Assembly: GCF_019802345.1 (NCBI RefSeq)
Contig: NZ_JAINDZ010000003.1
Coordinates: 124,001 to 188,000 of the forward strand
DNA from: Methylosinus sp. Sm6
Lineage (GTDB): Bacteria; Pseudomonadota; Alphaproteobacteria; Rhizobiales; Beijerinckiaceae
Reading direction: 5' to 3'
DNA length: 64,000 nucleotides
Numbering within the stretch: position 1 is the stretch's first letter; every line of letters begins with the position of its first letter. Under the pieces are notes generated by a model. The model searched no databases and was not told the DNA's origin. It saw only the letters and a program-made list of their open reading frames with translations. The translations under genes were made by a program, and so were the position numbers. Positions 16,870-25,785 of this stretch are shown piece after piece.

Positions 16870-17654
16870 CAGGCCGCCGTCCAGCCGCCGTCGATGGAAA
16901 TATTGGAGCCGGTGATCTGCGCGGCGGCGTCCGAGCACAGGAACACCACGAGCGCCGCGACCTGCTCGACCGTCACGAATTGCTTGGTCGGCTGAGCCTG
17001 CAGCAGCACGTCGTCGATCACCTGCTCGCGCGTCAGATTGCGCGCCTTCATCGTATCGGGAATCTGCCGCTCGACCAGCGGCGTCCACACATAGCCGGGC
17101 GAGATGCAATTTGCGGTGACGCCGAAGGTCGCGAGCTCCAGCGCCACCGTCTTGTTGAGGCCGGCGAGCCCGTGCTTGGCGGCGACATAGGCCGCCTTGA
17201 ACGGCGAGGCGACCAGCGAATGCGCCGAGGCCATGTTGACGATGCGGCCCCAGCGCCGCGCCTTCATACCGGGCGTCGCGGCGCGGATGGTGTGGAAGGA
17301 GGCCGAGAGATTGATCGCCAGGATCTGATTCCACTTCTCGATCGGGAACTCCTCGATCGGCGAGACGAATTGGATCCCGGCGTTGTTGACGAGAATATCG
17401 ACCGAGCCGAGCGTCTGCTCGGCGCGCGCGATCATCGCCGCGATCTCTTCGGGCTTCGACATGTCGGCGCCGTCATAGATCGCCGTGACGCCGAACTCCT
17501 CGGCGATCCCGGCGCGCTCCTTTTCGATCTCGGCCGGATCGCCGAAGCCGTTGATGACGACATTGGCGCCCTCTTTGGCGAGGGCCCGGGCGCAGGCGAG
17601 GCCTATGCCGCTGGTCGAGCCGGTGACGACGGCGTTGCGTTTGGCGAGAGACAT
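16869..17654 (-). CDS. bdhA: D-3-hydroxybutyrate dehydrogenase
   Basis: Oxidises D-3-hydroxybutyrate to acetoacetate with NAD+, feeding carbon from polyhydroxybutyrate back to metabolism. It is a 261-residue classical short-chain dehydrogenase: T-G-S-T-S-G-I-G (about residues 11-18) binds NAD, N-N-A-G follows near 91, and the catalytic Ser, Tyr and Lys lie in N-M-A-S-A-H-S-L-V and Y-V-A-A-K-H. The blocks ISPGYVWTPLVERQIPD and QPTKQFVTVEQVA are characteristic of the 3-hydroxybutyrate group rather than of general SDRs. First of a two-gene operon with the patatin gene. Confidence 0.93.
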   Translation of the reverse strand: MSLAKRNAVVTGSTSGIGLACARALAKEGANVVINGFGDPAEIEKERAGIAEEFGVTAIYDGADMSKPEEIAAMIARAEQTLGSVDILVNNAGIQFVSPIEEFPIEKWNQILAINLSASFHTIRAATPGMKARRWGRIVNMASAHSLVASPFKAAYVAAKHGLAGLNKTVALELATFGVTANCISPGYVWTPLVERQIPDTMKARNLTREQVIDDVLLQAQPTKQFVTVEQVAALVVFLCSDAAAQITGSNISIDGGWTAA

Positions 17655-17692
17655 CGGCGCTCCTTGCTGGTCGAAATGGCGTCGGACGCAAT

Positions 17693-17751
17693 CTAGAGCG
17701 CTTTCCGATCGAACGGAACGTTCGATCGATCAGAATTCGCTCGAACGAAAC
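17693..17751. repeat. Family D palindromic repeat
   Basis: Contains TAGAGCGCTTTCCGATCGAAC, the palindrome GAACGTTC, and CAGAATTCGCTCGAACGAAA. It lies between the bdhA start and the end of the S24 regulator gene. A double version in the opposite sense is at 22416-22517. Confidence 0.85.
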
Positions 17752-17797
17752 ATTGCCGGCGCAGTAGGAAAAAGACGAGCGACCGCGTTCGCGGGGC

Positions 17798-18439
17798 TCA
17801 CTGGCTCGCCCAGAGGATGCGCGCCATCCAGCTCACCTCCTCCTTCGGCAGCACGCGGTCCGGAAAGTCGGGGTTGAAAGATTTGAGCTCGACGGTTTTC
17901 GCGGTCTGGCGCTTCAGCTCCTTGGCGAGGATCTCGCCCGAGGTCGTCTTCACCACCACACGATCGCCGCGCCGCACCGGCGCCGAGGGCGAGACGATGA
18001 CGATATCTCCGTCGCGATAGAGCGGAGCCATCGAATCGCCGGAGATCTCCAGCGCGTAGGAATGCTCGTCGGCGTCGGCGAGCACGTCGATCTCCTCCCA
18101 GCCGGCGCCGGTGGCGAAGCCGGCGTCGTCGAAGAAGCCGCCGACCCCGGCCTGGGCGAGGCCGATCAGCGGACGCGAGCTGCGCATAGGCTTCGCGCCC
18201 TTGGAGGCGACGAGGGCCATGAATTCGTCGAGCCCGGCGCCGGTCGCCTGCAGAACCTTGGCGATCGATTCGGTCGAAGGCCAACGCAAATGGCCGTCCG
18301 CGGTCTGCCGCTTGGAGCGATTGAATGTCGTGGGGTCCAGCCCGGCCTTGCGGGCGAGGCCGGACGGCGTGAGGCCGTAGCGGTCGCCGAGAGCGTCGAG
18401 CGCCGCCCAGATCTGCGCATGGGTCAAGATTTCAGCCAT
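17798..18439 (-). CDS. S24-type transcriptional repressor (HTH + LexA-like peptidase)
   Basis: A 213-residue regulator. Residues about 10-75 form a helix-turn-helix domain (L-T-P-S-G-L-A-R-K-A-G-L-D-P-T-T-F-N). A cleavable A-G bond lies in L-A-Q-A-G-V-G-G near residue 95. The S24 catalytic serine is in I-S-G-D-S-M-A-P-L (about 133), with the general-base lysine in R-V-V-V-K-T. This is the plan of LexA/CI-like repressors that self-cleave on DNA damage, or use the fold for dimerisation. A GAGGT site precedes the ATG. A perfect inverted repeat 12 bases upstream (18452-18466) suggests autoregulation. Confidence 0.88.
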   Translation of the reverse strand: MAEILTHAQIWAALDALGDRYGLTPSGLARKAGLDPTTFNRSKRQTADGHLRWPSTESIAKVLQATGAGLDEFMALVASKGAKPMRSSRPLIGLAQAGVGGFFDDAGFATGAGWEEIDVLADADEHSYALEISGDSMAPLYRDGDIVIVSPSAPVRRGDRVVVKTTSGEILAKELKRQTAKTVELKSFNPDFPDRVLPKEEVSWMARILWASQ

Positions 18440-18451
18440 TGGCGGACCTCG

Positions 18452-18466
18452 TTCCTATGCTAGGAA
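18452..18466 (-). promoter_or_regulatory. Probable operator of the S24 repressor
   Basis: Perfect inverted repeat TTCCTA-TGC-TAGGAA, only 12 bases upstream of the repressor's start codon at 18439. A dyad of 6-3-6 next to a self-cleaving repressor gene is a likely autoregulatory site (inference). Confidence 0.5.
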
Positions 18467-18641
18467 TAGAACAGTCGGGCGTCCTCCGCAATTCGAGTTT
18501 TAACGACGCGGCGAGGCGCCGCGGCATAAGCTCGATCTTCACGCCGGCGCGTGCTATCGTAAGATGCATGTGAGCCATCCCCATCCGAAACCGCGCATCG
18601 ACGCCCGCTCGCGGGCGACCGTTTTCGTCATGGGGATTCGC

Positions 18642-19589
18642 ATGTCCGAGCACGACTCTACCCGTCCGCATTCGTCCGAATATTTCGGCGAGGAGCGGAA
18701 TTTTTTCTGGAACGCCGATTTTCTCGACCTGATGGCCGCGCGTCTCGCGCTCGGCCGCGTCCGACGCGCCGCCGACCTCGGCTGCGGCGTCGGCCATTGG
18801 AGCGCTCTGCTGCTTCCACGCCTCGCTCCGGGCGCCTCGCTCGTCGGAATCGACCGCGAGCCGCGCCATGTCGCCGACTATCTCGCGCGCCTTCAGGGCG
18901 GCGGGCGGGTCGAGGCGCTGACGGCCGACGCGCGTCATCTGCCCCTGCCCGACGGCGCTTTCGATCTGGCCACCTGCCAAACTCTTCTGCTCCATCTGCC
19001 CGACCCCGAGGCGGCGCTCGCGGAGATGATCCGCATCACCGCGCCCGGCGGCCTCGTGCTCTGCGCCGAGCCGAATAATCTCGTGGCGCGTCTGCCATTC
19101 GGCGGAGCGATGGTCGAAGAGCCGCCGGACCGGCTCGTCCGGCGGTCGGAATTCGCCTGGCGGCAGGTTCTCGGCCGTGCGCGCCGCGGCAAAGGCGCGG
19201 AATACGTCGGCGAGCTGCTTCCGGGCCTCTTCGCGCGGCTCGGCCTCGAGGACGTGAAGGTCTGGCTCTCGGACAAGGCCCATCCCCACATCCCGCCGTT
19301 TTCGAGCCCAGCCGAAATCGCCATGGCGGCGGCGTGGGAGCGCTGGCGGACAGAGGGCGTCGGCCCCTATGAGCGCGCGGAGATTCGGGACAATGTGCTG
19401 GCCGGCGGCGGGTCGGAGAGCTTTTTCGAGGCCGCCTGGCGCGATTTTGTGGGCGAGGACGCACCTGGCGACGCCAGCGCCGCCGGGGGCGTTCTGCTCT
19501 ATCTGATCGCCGGCAGACGCCCCGGGCGACGCCGATCCGGCGCTTCTTCGGCCCCGGAACGGCGAGCGAACAGCGCGCCGCTCCATTGA
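18642..19589 (+). CDS. SAM-dependent methyltransferase (type 11)
   Basis: A 315-residue class I methyltransferase of unknown substrate. Motif I is A-D-L-G-C-G-V-G-H-W at about residue 46, motif II is the acidic I-D-R-E, and motif IV is D-L-A-T-C-Q-T-L-L-L-H-L. A conserved block A-P-G-G-L-V-L-C-A-E-P-N-N follows. Start choice: the ATG at 18642 has GGGG 7 bases upstream; in-frame ATGs at 18564 and 18630 are alternatives. The last 25 residues are Arg/Ser-rich. The next gene begins 34 bases downstream and may be co-transcribed. The N-terminal H-S-S-E-Y-F-G-E-E-R-N-F-F-W resembles no pathway-specific family I know. Confidence 0.85.
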   Translation: MSEHDSTRPHSSEYFGEERNFFWNADFLDLMAARLALGRVRRAADLGCGVGHWSALLLPRLAPGASLVGIDREPRHVADYLARLQGGGRVEALTADARHLPLPDGAFDLATCQTLLLHLPDPEAALAEMIRITAPGGLVLCAEPNNLVARLPFGGAMVEEPPDRLVRRSEFAWRQVLGRARRGKGAEYVGELLPGLFARLGLEDVKVWLSDKAHPHIPPFSSPAEIAMAAAWERWRTEGVGPYERAEIRDNVLAGGGSESFFEAAWRDFVGEDAPGDASAAGGVLLYLIAGRRPGRRRSGASSAPERRANSAPLH

Positions 19590-19623
19590 CCGCGGGCGCG
19601 TCGCCGCCTATCTTGCTCGGATC

Positions 19624-20016
19624 GTGACCCAGAAGAGCGACAAATCCTGGCAATATGGACAGACGGCGGCGACGCTGCTCGTCGCTTATTTGTTCGTTCT
19701 GCAAGGCATCGCCCTGGGCGTCTCGATCGGCGCCAGAGCCGGTCAGGGAGCGCTGGGCGGCGCGGTCTGTCTGACGGCCCGCGCCAGCGTCGACAGTCGA
19801 TCGCAAGCGCCCCGCCCCGCCTCTCACAGCTTCGACGCCTGCTGCCTGCAGCATTGCTCGGGGCTGGACGGAGGCGCCGTCGCCGCCACGACTGGTTATG
19901 AGGCGCCCACGGCGCTCTATGCGAGCCTGCTCTCGCCGCCGCGCGAGACGGCCCTCCTCCCCCGTCGGGAGGTTCTGCCTCTGGGGGCTCGGGCGCCGCC
20001 GTCGCGCGTCGCCTGA
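19624..20016 (+). CDS. Small membrane-anchored cysteine-containing protein
   Basis: A 130-residue hypothetical protein starting at GTG 19624. One hydrophobic helix (residues about 13-35, T-A-A-T-L-L-V-A-Y-L-F-V-L-Q) may be a signal anchor. Beyond it are a single Cys in V-C-L-T and a cluster F-D-A-C-C-L-Q-H-C-S near residue 75. The overall plan (anchor, then H/C-rich CC-x2-H-C cluster) is reminiscent of small DUF2946-type proteins found near metal-related genes, but this is a weak resemblance. The GC-skewed codon use fits a real gene. It follows the methyltransferase gene by 34 bases. Confidence 0.5.
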   Translation: MTQKSDKSWQYGQTAATLLVAYLFVLQGIALGVSIGARAGQGALGGAVCLTARASVDSRSQAPRPASHSFDACCLQHCSGLDGGAVAATTGYEAPTALYASLLSPPRETALLPRREVLPLGARAPPSRVA

Positions 20017-20187
20017 TTAGCGGCCGAAGGCTGCGCCTGGCGCGCCTTCTTCCCCCGTTGGGCAGAAGGCGCAATTCCCCATAACTCGAGAACTCATCGT
20101 TCTGTTCGATCCAGACGGCGTGAACTGCGCATCGAGAGCGCGAGACCGTGGATTGGCGTCGATGGTTCGCCGAAAGGCAGTGGTGTC

Positions 20188-20571
20188 ATGGATTACGAAA
20201 TTTCCGCCAAGGAGCGACGCTCCGCTCGCGGAGCCGCGCGCGCGGCGGCCGCGCAGCGCGCATTTTTCCCGTCGAGCCGGCCCGTCGAGGTGCTGGAGAC
20301 CTATTTCGGCGCCGATGGGCGTCCGGTGAAGCGCAAGAGCATCGGCGCGGCGCGAGTCGCGCGGCGCTATGACGAGCGCGGCAACAAGGTCGAGGAGGCC
20401 TATTTCAGCGCCGATGGCAAGCCGACCCTGCGCAAGGGCCTCGGCGTCGCCCGCATCGCCTGGCGCTATGACGAACGCGGCCGACAGATCGACGCCTTCT
20501 TCTTCGACGCCGAGGGCGAGCCCATCAACAAGGGCGCCGCCGCGCGCGACCGCGCGCTCGAGGACGCCTGA
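20188..20571 (+). CDS. Small protein with repeated YF-x-ADG / RRYDERG units
   Basis: A 127-residue protein built from two and a half repeats of about 35 residues: Y-F-G-A-D-G-R-P-V-K-R-K-S-I-G-A-A-R-V-A, then R-R-Y-D-E-R-G-N-K-V-E-E-A; then Y-F-S-A-D-G-K-P and R-Y-D-E-R-G-R-Q; then F-F-D-A-E-G-E-P. The pattern recalls the short beta-repeats of YD/RHS-like or MORN-like proteins. There is no signal peptide; an Ala/Arg-rich N-terminus precedes the repeats. ATG 20188 follows an AAAGG site about 10 bases upstream. Function unknown. Two hairpins lie just after the stop. Confidence 0.7.
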   Translation: MDYEISAKERRSARGAARAAAAQRAFFPSSRPVEVLETYFGADGRPVKRKSIGAARVARRYDERGNKVEEAYFSADGKPTLRKGLGVARIAWRYDERGRQIDAFFFDAEGEPINKGAAARDRALEDA

Positions 20572-20581
20572 CGAGACGATG

Positions 20582-20604
20582 GCGCGAGCCCTTTCGGCTC
20601 GCGC
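20582..20604 (+). terminator. Hairpin after the repeat-protein gene
   Basis: Nine-base stem GCGCGAGCC / GGCTCGCGC with a CTTTC loop, followed by GTCCTT. It lies 10 bases past the stop codon at 20571. The arms share the GAGCC/GGCTC core of family B. Confidence 0.6.
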
Positions 20605-20625
20605 GTCCTTCCGCTCCAGAGAAGA

Positions 20626-20650
20626 GCGAGCCTTCAGGCTCGCTTCTTTT
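20626..20650. terminator. Family B palindrome acting as a probable terminator
   Basis: Core GCGAGCCTTCAGGCTCGC followed by TTCTTTT on the plus strand. It lies between the convergent repeat-protein gene (end 20571) and O-methyltransferase gene (end 20650), and so could stop transcription of the former. Confidence 0.6.
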
Positions 20651-21327
20651 CAGCCTGTGATCAAAGCGATGGCGAAGCCGTCCCAGCCTTTGACGCCAAC
20701 GGTCTGAATGGCGGTCGCGGTCACACGCGGCTCCGCCGCAATAGCGTCGAACAATGCGCGGGCGCCGCGAGCCATCTCATCGCCCTGCGCGTTCAGCACC
20801 GAGCCTTCCCGCACCACATTGTCGACGATAATGAGGCTCCCGGGGCGCGAGAGCTTCAGCGCCCAGTGGAAGTAATTGGCGTTGTTGGGCTTGTCGGCGT
20901 CGATAAAGGCGAGATCGAACGGCCCCGCCCCTTCGCTCTCGAGCTTGGGCAGCGTGTCGAGCGCCGGGCCGACGCGAATGTCGACAAGCTCGCGCACGCC
21001 CGCCCGCTCGAGATTGGCGGCGGCGACATCGGCGTGCGCCTGCTCGAGCTCCAGCGTCACCACACGCCCGCCCTCGGCGAGGGCGCGCGCCAGAAAGATC
21101 GTGCTGTAGCCGCCGAGCGCCCCGACCTCGAGGATTTTGCGCGCGCCGATCGAACGGGCGAGAAGATGCAGCAGCTTGCCCTGCGCCGCCGAGACGTCGA
21201 TCGCCGGCAGGCCCGCCGCGGCATTGGCGGCGAGCGCTCCCGCGAGCGCCGCGTCGGCTTTGACGAGACGCTCGGCGATATAGGCGTCGACCGCGCTCCA
21301 GCTCTCCGAAGAGCTTTCCGAAGACAT
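20650..21327 (-). CDS. O-methyltransferase, caffeoyl-CoA/catechol type
   Basis: A 225-residue member of the Methyltransf_3 family. The ATG at 21327 has a strong AGGAGA site 7 bases upstream, which excludes the longer frame. The SAM motif I is I-L-E-V-G-A-L-G-G-Y-S-T near residue 65; the metal-binding aspartate is in F-I-D-A-D-K-P-N-N (about 140) and D-N-V-V-R-E-G follows (about 165), both typical of cation-dependent O-methyltransferases. The acceptor is unknown. It is 37 bases downstream of the FNR gene on the same strand and may be co-transcribed with it. Confidence 0.92.
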   Translation of the reverse strand: MSSESSSESWSAVDAYIAERLVKADAALAGALAANAAAGLPAIDVSAAQGKLLHLLARSIGARKILEVGALGGYSTIFLARALAEGGRVVTLELEQAHADVAAANLERAGVRELVDIRVGPALDTLPKLESEGAGPFDLAFIDADKPNNANYFHWALKLSRPGSLIIVDNVVREGSVLNAQGDEMARGARALFDAIAAEPRVTATAIQTVGVKGWDGFAIALITG

Positions 21328-21364
21328 GGGCTTCTCCTCTCCCGGATTGCGCACGACGCTCGGC

Positions 21365-22517
<1,153 letters not shown>

Positions 22518-22786
22518 TGATGGTCTGCGGAACGCCGCGCCGGCGCGAGCGCCTCGGCGCAGTCGGCCGGCGTCGGCCAGAGAGCCGCTCCCGGCGGAAG
22601 CGCACCCGGCCGAAGCCGGCGATCGGTTCGCCGCCATGGTCTATAGCATCCGCGGCGTCATGCAACCGTCTTGCCTGCGCGTGTCTCGCCAGGAGGCGAT
22701 GGCGGAAGCAATGCGCTCGAACGTGGCTCGGCGCCGCCGCTCTCGCAAAACAAAACGCCGCGGCGCGCGGCTTTGGTCGAAGACAA
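22518..22786. other. Intergenic stretch with no supported gene
   Basis: Between the family D repeat and the ferredoxin terminator. Several short open frames exist on both strands, but they are arginine-rich GC read-through with no ribosome sites or recognisable domains. Confidence 0.4.
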
Positions 22787-22811
22787 TGAAGCGGCGGCGC
22801 GAAGCCGCCGC
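22787..22811 (-). terminator. Terminator-like hairpin after the ferredoxin gene
   Basis: Stem GCGGCGGC / GCCGCCGC with a 5-base loop, followed on the minus strand by TTCATTGT. It lies 5 bases past the ferredoxin stop. Confidence 0.55.
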
Positions 22812-22816
22812 GACCG

Positions 22817-23206
22817 TCACCCCTGTTGGCCGGGCGTCGTCACAACGAGGCCGTCGAGATCCGGGCGCACGGTGATCTGGCAGCTGAGGCGCGAATTTGG
22901 CTTCACCTCGAAGGCGAAGTCCAGCATGTCCTCCTCCATCTGCGACGGCTTGCCGGTCTTCTCGACCCAGGCCTCATCGACATAGACATGGCATGTCGCG
23001 CAGGCGCAGGCGCCGCCGCATTCGGCGGGAATCTCGGGAATGTCGTTGCGGCGCGCCGTTTCCATGACCGTCGAGCCGGTCTCGCCTTCGACGGTGCGGG
23101 CCTGACCATGCGAATCGATGAAGGTGATCTTCGCCTTGGTCGGGGCCCCGCCGCCCGGCTCGGCGCCATAGCGGGTCACTTGCTCATCGAGGCAGGTCTT
23201 CACCAT
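22817..23206 (-). CDS. [2Fe-2S] ferredoxin, adrenodoxin/FdVI type
   Basis: A 129-residue electron carrier. The cluster ligands follow the C-x5-C-x2-C-x(n)-C pattern, seen as [13 protein letters not shown] (about residues 62-72) with the fourth Cys in R-L-S-C-Q-I near 109. This matches adrenodoxin-like FdVI ferredoxins, which serve P450s and iron-sulfur assembly. About 22 residues precede the usual start K-I-T-F-I-D-S-H-G; no later start codon exists in frame, and ATG 23206 has a GAGAG site, so the extension looks real. The FNR gene downstream is a plausible redox partner. Confidence 0.92.
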   Translation of the reverse strand: MVKTCLDEQVTRYGAEPGGGAPTKAKITFIDSHGQARTVEGETGSTVMETARRNDIPEIPAECGGACACATCHVYVDEAWVEKTGKPSQMEEDMLDFAFEVKPNSRLSCQITVRPDLDGLVVTTPGQQG

Positions 23207-23330
23207 GATCTCTCGTCTCTCGGTTGCGTGGTCGATGCCTCGACCGATCGCCGCTCATCTAATGGGCCGTTCACCTATCATCGGCGCGTCAGGCGCGCCA
23301 GTCTTTCCTAAAGAGCGCGGCGGCGCGCCG

Positions 23331-23909
23331 TCAGCCCTGCGACGCCGCCCAGCGCACGATCTGCCGCAGCACGGAAGCGAGCGCCTCGTCCAGCGCATGG
23401 ACGGCGGCCGGTCCGGTCGAATGCTCCGCCGGCGCCTGCGCCGAGAAGATGCGACCCGGCCCTGTCGCCACGCCGCGCGCATCCAAAATCTCGGCGGCGA
23501 TCTCGACCACCGCCTCCCCGCTCGACACGTCGATCTCGAAGCGGCGGATGTCGGTCGAGAGAATGCGCTCGGCCGCCTGCCCCGGCCGCGCCACCGATCC
23601 GGTCTTGCGGCCGCGGTCGAAGGCGGCGATGAGGCGCGCCTGCACAAGGCGCGGCAGCCGGTCGACCCATTGCGCCTCGGCGAGATTGGCGAGGCCATTG
23701 GGTCCGGTGCGGATGACGATGCGATCGGAATCGATCGGCTGGATCGCATGCGGCTCGGCGACCGCGAGCGTGCGGCGCAGCGGCCGCGCCGCCGCGCTCT
23801 CGCCGAGCGCGCTCGACAGATCGAAGCTCTCGCGCTGCGGCGCGCCCGAGCAGGCCGAGACGGCGAGCGCGAGCGCGAGCGCCGTGGGCGCCGCTTTCGA
23901 CGGCGTCAT
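23331..23909 (-). CDS. Outer-membrane lipoprotein of the Mla-type transporter (ABC-aux)
   Basis: A 192-residue lipoprotein. The ATG at 23909 starts a lipoprotein signal peptide with the lipobox A-V-S-A-C near residue 20. The body matches the ABC-type transport auxiliary component (PqiC/YmbA-like) by its plan: R-T-L-A-V-A-E-P, a R-I-V-I-R-T-G strand, W-V-D-R-L-P-R-L-V-Q-A-R-L near residue 80 and R-R-F-E-I-D. Such proteins pair with MCE proteins, linking the system to the outer membrane. Last gene of the mlaE-mlaF-mlaD set, 94 bases after mlaD, probably in the same operon. Confidence 0.82.
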   Translation of the reverse strand: MTPSKAAPTALALALAVSACSGAPQRESFDLSSALGESAAARPLRRTLAVAEPHAIQPIDSDRIVIRTGPNGLANLAEAQWVDRLPRLVQARLIAAFDRGRKTGSVARPGQAAERILSTDIRRFEIDVSSGEAVVEIAAEILDARGVATGPGRIFSAQAPAEHSTGPAAVHALDEALASVLRQIVRWAASQG

Positions 23910-24003
23910 GAATTCACCCTTCCTCGAATCGGAGCGCAACGCCGCCTTTCGACACTCGGTAGATTACTCGAACGCCGCCGCGGTTCAAAGCGAAGACCCC
24001 GCA

Positions 24004-24888
24004 TCATCGTCCCTTGTATTCCGGCAGCGCCGGCGACGCGCCGAAGATCACCTGCTGCGGGTTTTTTTCCAGCGAGCGCACCGCGCGCTCCACCGTCTCC
24101 AGCGTCTTGCGCGCGTCGACGGCGAGCAGCTCGTACTGCTTGAGCCCGCTGCCGGAAAAATTCTTCAGATTGGCCGAGGCGCCGGCGATGTCGGTGGCGA
24201 TGCTATTGAGCTTCTTCGGATCGACGGCGGCGAGCAGCTTGTCGAGCCGTTCGGGAAGGGGCTTCAGCGAGCGGCCGATCGCCGCGAGGTCGTGCAGCAC
24301 CGAGCCGATGTCGTCGGAATTGTCGGCGAGCGCCTTGCTGAAGGTCTCGGCGTTCTTCAAAGTCTGCGAGATCGTCGCGGAATTGGAGTCGAGGAGCTTG
24401 TCGACCTTGTCGAGCGCGTCGGTCGCCTTCTTCGACAGGCGCTGCACGCTGTCGATGATGTTCTGCAGATCGGAGCCTTCCGCCTCGATGCGCGGATAGG
24501 GCTGGCCCGGGGCGGCGACGAGATAAGGCGCGCGCGGCGTGCCGCCGACCAGCGCCACTGTCTTGACGCCGGTGAAGCCGGCCTGCTCGAGGCGCGCCTT
24601 GGTGTCGATCTTGATCGGCGTCTTCTTGTCGATGCTCACCAGCACGTCGACGCGATTCGGATCCTCCTCGGAGATCGCGAGCTGCGTCACCTCGCCGACC
24701 TTCAATCCGTCGAACTCGACCGCGCCGCCGCGCGTCAAGCCGGACACGGAGCCGGAAAAGACGATCTGATACGTCTTGTACTGCGCCGTCGTGCTCGGCC
24801 CCGAGAACCAGAACACGAAGCCGAAGGCGGCGAACACCACGGCGACGGTGAAGGCGCCGATCAGCGCGTAATTGGCGCGGGTTTCCAT
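24004..24888 (-). CDS. MCE/MlaD-family lipid-binding protein
   Basis: A 294-residue protein with one N-terminal membrane helix (A-L-I-G-A-F-T-V-A-V-V-F-A-A-F-G) and an MCE domain at about residues 37-115. The domain includes F-S-G-S-V-S-G-L-T-R-G-G-A-V-E-F-D-G-L-K-V-G and the G-F-T-G-V-K-T-V-A-L loop. A long helical region follows (T-D-A-L-D-K-V-D-K-L-L), typical of single-domain MCE proteins that form a hexameric channel for phospholipids in the periplasm. The ATG at 24888 overlaps the end of mlaF by 28 bases. The upstream open frame to 24945 lies inside mlaF and is not used. Confidence 0.92.
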   Translation of the reverse strand: METRANYALIGAFTVAVVFAAFGFVFWFSGPSTTAQYKTYQIVFSGSVSGLTRGGAVEFDGLKVGEVTQLAISEEDPNRVDVLVSIDKKTPIKIDTKARLEQAGFTGVKTVALVGGTPRAPYLVAAPGQPYPRIEAEGSDLQNIIDSVQRLSKKATDALDKVDKLLDSNSATISQTLKNAETFSKALADNSDDIGSVLHDLAAIGRSLKPLPERLDKLLAAVDPKKLNSIATDIAGASANLKNFSGSGLKQYELLAVDARKTLETVERAVRSLEKNPQQVIFGASPALPEYKGR

Positions 24889-25775
24889 GTTTCGCCTTTC
24901 TCGGTCTCGTCTCGCTCGGTCTCGCCCGGCGTCGTTTCGCCACACGGCGTCTCGTCTTTCGGCCGGCGCAGCGCTCCCGTGAGGCGGGAGCCGCGCACGC
25001 CGTGGAAATAGGCGCGCAGCCAGGGATGGTCGCAGGCGAGCATCTCCTCCATCGTTCCAGCGGCGATCACTCTGCCCTCCGCGAGCGCGGCGACGCGGTC
25101 GCAGATCGAATAGAGGCTGTCGAGATCATGGGTGACCATGAACACGGTGAGCCCCAGCGTGCGCTGCAGGGTCGAGATCAACTCGTCGAAATCGGCGGCG
25201 CCGATCGGATCGAGCCCGGAGGTCGGCTCGTCGAGGAACAAGAGTTCGGGATCGAGCGCGAGCGCGCGGGCGAGCGCCGCGCGCTTGACCATGCCGCCAG
25301 ACAATTCCGACGGAAACTTGTCCGCCGCGCTCGCCGGCAGGCCGACGAGATCGAGCTTGAGCATCGCCAGCTCGTCCATCAGCCGCGGCGAGACCTTGCG
25401 GCTCTCGCGCATCGGCATTTGAATATTCTGCCGCACCGTGAGGCTCGAGAACAGCGCGCCGTTCTGGAACAGCACGCCCCAGCGCCGCTCGAGGCGCCGC
25501 CGCTCTGCGGCGGAGAGACGGTCGCGATCCTCGCCGAACACCTCGATGCGGCCGGCGCGCTTCTCCACGAGGCCGAGGATCGCGCGCGTCAGCACGGACT
25601 TGCCCTGCCCCGAGCCGCCGACGAAGCCGAGCACCTCGCCGCGATAAATGTCGAGATCGAGGCCCTTCATCACGATGTGCTTGCCGAAGCCGACGACGAG
25701 GTCGCGCACGCGCACGACCGCCTCCCGTGCCTGCTTTGCGCCCTGCGCCGGCGCGACGATGGAAAGATCGGTCAT
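24861..25775 (-). CDS. Mla-type ABC transporter ATP-binding protein
   Basis: A 304-residue ATPase. Walker A is G-G-S-G-Q-G-K-S near residue 53; note Q in place of the usual S/A/C. The Q-loop is in G-V-L-F-Q-N-G-A-L-F-S-S-L, typical of MlaF. The signature is E-L-S-G-G-M-V-K-R and Walker B is L-L-F-L-D-E-P-T-S-G-L-D-P. The C-terminal 30 residues are Glu/Thr-rich (E-T-T-P-G-E-T-E-R-D-E-T). With MlaE and MlaD it would move phospholipids between the membranes to keep outer-membrane asymmetry. It starts 10 bases after mlaE. Confidence 0.93.
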   Translation of the reverse strand: MTDLSIVAPAQGAKQAREAVVRVRDLVVGFGKHIVMKGLDLDIYRGEVLGFVGGSGQGKSVLTRAILGLVEKRAGRIEVFGEDRDRLSAAERRRLERRWGVLFQNGALFSSLTVRQNIQMPMRESRKVSPRLMDELAMLKLDLVGLPASAADKFPSELSGGMVKRAALARALALDPELLFLDEPTSGLDPIGAADFDELISTLQRTLGLTVFMVTHDLDSLYSICDRVAALAEGRVIAAGTMEEMLACDHPWLRAYFHGVRGSRLTGALRRPKDETPCGETTPGETERDETEKGETWKPAPITR

Positions 25776-25785
25776 GTCGGCGCTT

